9,781 bases of DNA, taken from Lachnospiraceae bacterium. GTDB taxonomy: Bacteria; Bacillota; Clostridia; Lachnospirales; Lachnospiraceae. How positions within the stretch are numbered: position 1 is the stretch's first letter; each line of letters starts with the position of its first letter. Under the pieces are notes generated by a model that was not told where the DNA came from, searched no databases, and saw only the letters and a program-made list of their open reading frames with translations. Where the stretch lies: NCBI GenBank assembly GCA_016297945.1, contig JAEDFR010000088.1:1-9781 (forward strand). Reading direction: 5' to 3'. The translations under genes and the position numbers were made by a program. This document shows positions 6,165 to 9,781 of the stretch, in pieces.

Positions 6165-7469
6165 ATGAAAAACATTTGGAAAACGGTGAGTGTTTTGCTC
6201 TGTACGGTTCTTTTGATATCTGCTCCGGCGCAGGTTTGCGCAACGGAAAAAACAGCAGCTGACTACAAAGAAGAGATTCGGGAAAAGAAAGAACAGGCAG
6301 AAGAACACAAACAGGAAATGAGGGCTTCTGAGTCCAAAGTCGATATGATGGAGGAAGCTGTTGCTGGATTAAACAGTGAAAAAAAGGAACTGCAGGTTGC
6401 AAAGAATGAGCTGAGTGCAACCGTAGAAGCACTGGATGCGCAATTAACCAATGTTCAGGAAGTGCTGGTTGAATTAGGAGAAGATATTGATAGAAAAACC
6501 AAGCAGGTTGAAAATATCAAAAACAGACTGCGGGAAGCAGAAGCTAACCAGGATGAACAATATGCATCTATGAAGCAGCGCATCAAATTTATGTATGAAA
6601 AAGGTGATACTGCTTATATTACTATGGTATTTGGAGCTCAAAATCTGACTGACATGCTGAATAAGGCCGAATACATTGAAGAAGTGTCCGCTTATGACAG
6701 ACAGCTTTTAAATGAATATACGGAGACAAAATACCGTGTTATCAATTTAAAAGATAAACTGGAGGTGGAACAGGCTTCTTTATTGGAAACGCAGGAACAG
6801 GCTGAGATACAGGAATATCAGATGTCAATGCTGATCGACCAGAAAAATGGTGAAATCGAAAAGTATGAATCGGAAATCAGCACAAAAGAAGATGCGATTA
6901 AAGAATATGAAGCAATGATTGCATCACAGAATGCAACAATCGCAGCTTTGGAAGCAAGTATTTTGCAGGCTGAAAGAGAAGCGGATGCTTTGCAAAAAGA
7001 ATTGGAAGAATCAGGATTGTCTGATAATGATATAGATAGTAGTTCTTCTTCTAAACCGGTAACGACGCAGCAGGTTTTTTCGGGACCGTTCTGTATGCCG
7101 GCACCATCTTATACCAGAGTATCAGATGATTACGGCAATCGTATTCACCCGATTTTGGGTGTGAAACAGTTCCACAACGGAATAGATTTTGCTGCACCCG
7201 GCGGTAGTCCGATTTTAGCAGCACAAAGTGGAACCGTTATTGCAGCAGCTTATAGCTCTACTATGGGAAATTATATTATGATTAATCATGGCGGTGGCGT
7301 GATTACGATTTATATGCATGCATCTGCTTTGTATGTTTCAGCGGGACAGACGGTGACCAAAGGTCAGAAGATTGCAGCGGTTGGAACAACCGGTCGATCT
7401 ACGGGAAATCATTTGCATTTTTCAGTTCGTGTAAATGGAAGCTATGTAAGTCCTTGGAGTTATTTATAA
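6165..7469 (+). CDS. Secreted coiled-coil M23 peptidoglycan hydrolase (PcsB/CwlO-like, FtsEX partner)
   Basis: The protein has 434 residues. A signal peptide covers about 1-26, with cleavage likely after VCA. Residues 30-282 are a long Glu/Lys/Gln-rich coiled coil, broken near 145-170 (YEKGDTAYITMVFGAQNL), as in PcsB and CwlO. A Ser-rich linker (292-296) leads to a C-terminal LytM/M23 metallopeptidase domain (about 318-434). Zinc ligands His337, Asp341 (HNGID) and His418, and catalytic His385 and His416, are all present, so it should cut peptide cross-links itself, unlike degenerate EnvC. Streptococcal PcsB carries a CHAP domain at this place. AAGGAGA (6148-6154) precedes the ATG, 21 bp after ftsX. 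The context makes control by FtsX very likely. Confidence 0.92.
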   Translation: MKNIWKTVSVLLCTVLLISAPAQVCATEKTAADYKEEIREKKEQAEEHKQEMRASESKVDMMEEAVAGLNSEKKELQVAKNELSATVEALDAQLTNVQEVLVELGEDIDRKTKQVENIKNRLREAEANQDEQYASMKQRIKFMYEKGDTAYITMVFGAQNLTDMLNKAEYIEEVSAYDRQLLNEYTETKYRVINLKDKLEVEQASLLETQEQAEIQEYQMSMLIDQKNGEIEKYESEISTKEDAIKEYEAMIASQNATIAALEASILQAEREADALQKELEESGLSDNDIDSSSSSKPVTTQQVFSGPFCMPAPSYTRVSDDYGNRIHPILGVKQFHNGIDFAAPGGSPILAAQSGTVIAAAYSSTMGNYIMINHGGGVITIYMHASALYVSAGQTVTKGQKIAAVGTTGRSTGNHLHFSVRVNGSYVSPWSYL

Positions 7470-7472
7470 GTT

Positions 7473-7478
7473 AGAAGG
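7473..7478 (+). promoter_or_regulatory. Ribosome binding site that decides the ctpA start
   Basis: AGAAGG lies only 2 bases before the ATG at 7481 but 8 bases before an in-frame TTG at 7487. The spacing favours TTG as the main start. The protein would then be 416 instead of 418 residues. Confidence 0.5.
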
Positions 7479-7480
7479 TA

Positions 7481-8737
7481 ATGATTTTGGAAGAACAGGT
7501 TCAATTACAGCAGTCACAAAATGCAGATATCAAATCGAAACCGAAAAAGCGTGTTGGATTCTTTTTCCTGGGAGTGCTTGTGGGAACAATCATAACCGGA
7601 ACGATTGCGTGCATTATAATTTTGCAGCAGTCAAAAACCACCATATCTTATGAGGACTCGGAATCGGTTATTAATGCGTCGACGATTTCTAAATTACAAA
7701 AACTGGAAGAAGGTATTGATACCTATTATCTCAACGATTCCGAACAGGAAGAGCTTCAAAACAGTCTTTATCATGGATTAGTAGAGGGGCTTGGAGATCC
7801 ATACTCTACTTACTATTCTCCGGAGGAGTTGGAGGATATCATAGAATCCACGCAGGGAATCTATTTTGGAATAGGTGCTTATATTGGTTATGATACAGAC
7901 CGTGATTATTGCAAAATTGCCAAATGCATGGACAATTCTCCGGCTAAAGAAGTCGGATTGTTGCCGGATGATATCATTGTTGAAGTAGACGGCAAGGATA
8001 TGTATAAGGTTCAAACCAGTGAAATTGTGACGTACATTAAGGGGCCTGAAAAGACCACTGTAGAACTTACCATCTATCGGGAAGGCGAACTTGATTATCT
8101 GCATTTTACAGTGGAAAGACGTAAAATAGAAACACCCACAGTGGCATATAATATGGATGATGATGGTATTGCCTATATCCAGATTGCAGAATTCGATGAA
8201 GTGACCTCGGGACAGTTTGAGGATTATCTGGAGCAGGCGCGAAATGACGGCATGAAAGGTCTTGTTATTGACCTTAGAGACAATCCGGGCGGAAGTCTTT
8301 CTACGGTTGTAGAGATTGCCAATCAGATTTTACCCAAAGGTTTAGTCGTTTATACCGAAGACCGGGATGGTAATCGTAAAGAATACGAGTGTGACGGGAA
8401 GCATGAGATAGAGGTTCCGCTTGTTGTGTTAGTCAATGGTAACAGTGCCAGCGCATCCGAAATCTTGGCAGGGGCAATAAAGGATTATGGAGTTGGTACG
8501 ATTTTAGGTACAACAACCTTTGGAAAAGGTATTGTACAAAAGATTTTCTCGTTATCAGACGGTTCGGCATTGAAACTGACAATCAGCCATTACTATACGC
8601 CTAAAGGGAATGACATTCATGGTGTTGGTATTGAACCGGATGAGGAATTGGAATTAGATAAGGAAGCTTATCTGGAAGATGGAGCGGATAATCAGTTAGA
8701 CCGTGCGAAAGAGATTTTAAAAGATAAAATCCGGTAA
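7481..8737 (+). CDS. ctpA: Membrane-anchored S41 carboxyl-terminal processing protease (CtpA/CtpB type)
   Basis: The protein has 418 residues from ATG 7481, or 416 from TTG 7487. A basic N-terminus and one membrane segment (about 25-48) would anchor it, with the protease outside. Next come a helical region (about 65-125), a PDZ domain (about 127-210, starting FGIGAYIGYD, with SPAKEVGLLPDDIIVEVDG), and the S41 core. Catalytic Ser324 (NSASASE), Lys349 (FGKG) and Gln353 have the spacing of B. subtilis CtpB (Ser, +25 Lys, +4 Gln). DNPGG (267-271) is also conserved. PDZ-gated Ctp proteases cut at or near C-termini of extracellular proteins. The 11-bp gap after the M23 gene indicates an operon; turnover of that hydrolase or of FtsX partners is a reasonable but unproven role. 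Confidence 0.92.
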   Translation: MILEEQVQLQQSQNADIKSKPKKRVGFFFLGVLVGTIITGTIACIIILQQSKTTISYEDSESVINASTISKLQKLEEGIDTYYLNDSEQEELQNSLYHGLVEGLGDPYSTYYSPEELEDIIESTQGIYFGIGAYIGYDTDRDYCKIAKCMDNSPAKEVGLLPDDIIVEVDGKDMYKVQTSEIVTYIKGPEKTTVELTIYREGELDYLHFTVERRKIETPTVAYNMDDDGIAYIQIAEFDEVTSGQFEDYLEQARNDGMKGLVIDLRDNPGGSLSTVVEIANQILPKGLVVYTEDRDGNRKEYECDGKHEIEVPLVVLVNGNSASASEILAGAIKDYGVGTILGTTTFGKGIVQKIFSLSDGSALKLTISHYYTPKGNDIHGVGIEPDEELELDKEAYLEDGADNQLDRAKEILKDKIR

Positions 8738-8858
8738 GCCGGCATAAATGTGATTTTTTATGACAGTGTGGGGTGTCTGCGGATTGCGAGAATTGTGTTC
8801 GATGAAGCAATCTATATACATCATAAGTAAGAAAAATATTATAAACCCGGAGTAAAAT
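8738..8858. other. Gap between ctpA and the GT14 gene
   Basis: A short CCGG-TAAG-CCGG hairpin (8731-8742) spans the ctpA stop codon, and a run of six T follows about 12 bases later, so at best a weak terminator. TATATA (8813-8818) and TATTAT (8837-8842) are possible -10 boxes without good -35 partners. No gene is supported. Confidence 0.35.
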
Positions 8859-9752
8859 ATGAGCAAAAAACAGGCCTATTTATTAACTGCATACAAGGAT
8901 TTTGATGCAGTGTATGAACTGGCCTCTTTTTTGTGTAAAGAAGACGATGTCTATATTCATGTAGATAAAAAAAGCGTACAGCTTTCTGAACCGGAATTGG
9001 AAAAGCTCAACGCACTTGCTAACTGTGTGGCATATAAAGAGTATGACATTGCATGGGGCGGTTACAATCATGTAAAGGCTTTACTGTCTTTGATGAAAAG
9101 AGCGGTAAAGAATCCGGATGTTTCCTACATCCATATGCTGACAGGTGAAGACTATTTGCTTAAGTCCCCTTCTAAAATCCATGAGCAGTTCATAGAGGAT
9201 GAACATATTTATCTGAGTTATATTGCGGAACGTGATTTTAATGAAGCTGTAAAAAAACGCTATTACTATTACAATTTTTTTCAGGATAAAAATGTAAAAA
9301 ATAAAATTCTATGGCTGATTCAGGATTTTACGGTTTTGCTGCAAAAAAAAATCGGAATTAAGCGTAAAGGGCTTGGAGAATTTGATGAAATCTTTAAAGG
9401 ACTGGTCTATATATCCATGCCGGTTGCGGCAGCAAAGGATATTCTCACCTACCTGACAAGCCATCCGGACTATGAAAAAGATCTGTACCGGTGTCAGCTA
9501 CCGGAGGAGTTTTTCTTCCATACCCTGCTTTTAAATGATGAATTCTGTGGTGGAAAATGGAAAAGCCACATCATTGACAGAGAGCTTCGATATATGAACT
9601 GGGAACGTGGAGATGGCGGAAGCCCGGTGTATTTGGAAGCTTCTGACTTTGAAGAGTTAGCAAAGAGTAACTGTGTATTTGCCAGAAAGTTCCATGGAAA
9701 AGAATCAGCAAAGTTAAAAGAACGCATCCGGAATGAATTGTGGAATACATGA
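8859..9752 (+). CDS. GT14 (Branch/core-2 type) glycosyltransferase
   Basis: The protein has 297 residues, no signal peptide and no clear membrane segment. It matches the Branch family (PF02485), which transfers N-acetylglucosamine or xylose to sugar acceptors. Seen are the opening AYLLTAYKDFDAVYELASFL, YIHVDKK (32-38), AWGGYNHVKALLSLM (65-79), the hallmark YIHMLTGEDYLLKS (90-103) and LPEEFFFHTLLLND (214-227), with its acidic residues, followed by MNWERGDGGSPVYL. Bacterial members usually work in capsule or exopolysaccharide synthesis. GGAG (8849-8852) lies 6 bases before the ATG. The 121-bp gap after ctpA and the overlap with the next gene suggest it begins a new polysaccharide transcription unit; no clear promoter is visible. 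The true sugar and acceptor cannot be told. Confidence 0.85.
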   Translation: MSKKQAYLLTAYKDFDAVYELASFLCKEDDVYIHVDKKSVQLSEPELEKLNALANCVAYKEYDIAWGGYNHVKALLSLMKRAVKNPDVSYIHMLTGEDYLLKSPSKIHEQFIEDEHIYLSYIAERDFNEAVKKRYYYYNFFQDKNVKNKILWLIQDFTVLLQKKIGIKRKGLGEFDEIFKGLVYISMPVAAAKDILTYLTSHPDYEKDLYRCQLPEEFFFHTLLLNDEFCGGKWKSHIIDRELRYMNWERGDGGSPVYLEASDFEELAKSNCVFARKFHGKESAKLKERIRNELWNT

Positions 9753-9781
9753 AAATGCGAATATATTGTGCTTGTAGACCG
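9749..9781 (+). CDS. Start of a downstream gene (3' end outside window)
   Basis: The ATG at 9749 overlaps the stop of the GT14 gene (ATGA), and the frame stays open for 11 codons (MKMRIYCACRP) to the window edge. A second ATG at 9755 is also possible. A weak GTGGA (9740-9744) lies upstream. The overlap indicates translational coupling with the GT14 gene, so a polysaccharide role is likely, but the product cannot be identified from 11 residues. Confidence 0.5.
   Translation, partial: MKMRIYCACRP

Noticed and set aside
8731..8766. Terminator after ctpA
   Set aside because: The CCGG hairpin is only 4 bp, overlaps the stop codon and is separated from the T run by about 12 bases.

Overview
The window looks like chromosomal DNA from a low-GC Gram-positive anaerobe of the Clostridia, most likely a Lachnospiraceae-type organism. 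This rests on AT-rich intergenic DNA, purine-rich Shine-Dalgarno sites, and the gene set: an acyl-ACP thioesterase, a CvfB-type S1 protein, a CdaR/PucR-type regulator, and an ftsE-ftsX-M23 hydrolase-ctpA cluster. The lineage is inferred from gene content; no database was consulted. Every supported gene is on the + strand. I see no tRNA, rRNA, CRISPR array, insertion sequence or phage gene.

Left part (1-2894). A thioesterase gene cut by the window edge overlaps by 7 bp a gene for a three-S1-domain RNA-binding protein (CvfB/YitL family). The next 239 bp are intergenic. They hold a possible decayed AgrD-like peptide reading frame and end in a good promoter (TAGACT, 17 nt, TATAAT). That promoter drives a 76-residue protein of unknown function, followed 57 bp later by a divergent WecG/TagA-type glycosyltransferase homologue. 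The homologue has lost the usual GSPKQE motif and carries a charged tail. A 12-bp stem with a T tract (2944-2989) ends this unit.

Middle (2895-4570). A 363-bp AT-rich gap holds the terminator, a cluster of TGTAAA/TTTACA sites, a 12-bp inverted repeat and a promoter. It precedes a monocistronic CdaR/PucR-type transcriptional regulator. The 224-bp gap between that gene and ftsE starts with a sequence that can fold into a closed multi-hairpin element (4347-4418), a possible leader RNA.

Right part (4571-9781). ftsE and ftsX overlap and are followed closely by a secreted coiled-coil M23 peptidase and a membrane-anchored S41 (CtpA-type) protease. The expected logic, from the FtsEX/PcsB and FtsEX/CwlO systems, is that cytoplasmic ATP hydrolysis by FtsE moves FtsX, which switches on the extracellular coiled-coil hydrolase to cut peptidoglycan. 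The S41 protease could trim or remove extracellular partners; this is inference. After a 121-bp gap come a GT14 (Branch-type) glycosyltransferase and, overlapping its stop codon by 4 bp, the first 11 codons of another gene. These are probably the start of a surface-polysaccharide group.

The points most worth a second look are the possible structured leader before ftsE, the broken AgrD-like frame after cvfB, the motif-poor WecG homologue with its small upstream partner, and the competing hairpins before the regulator. None is proven to be a new system.
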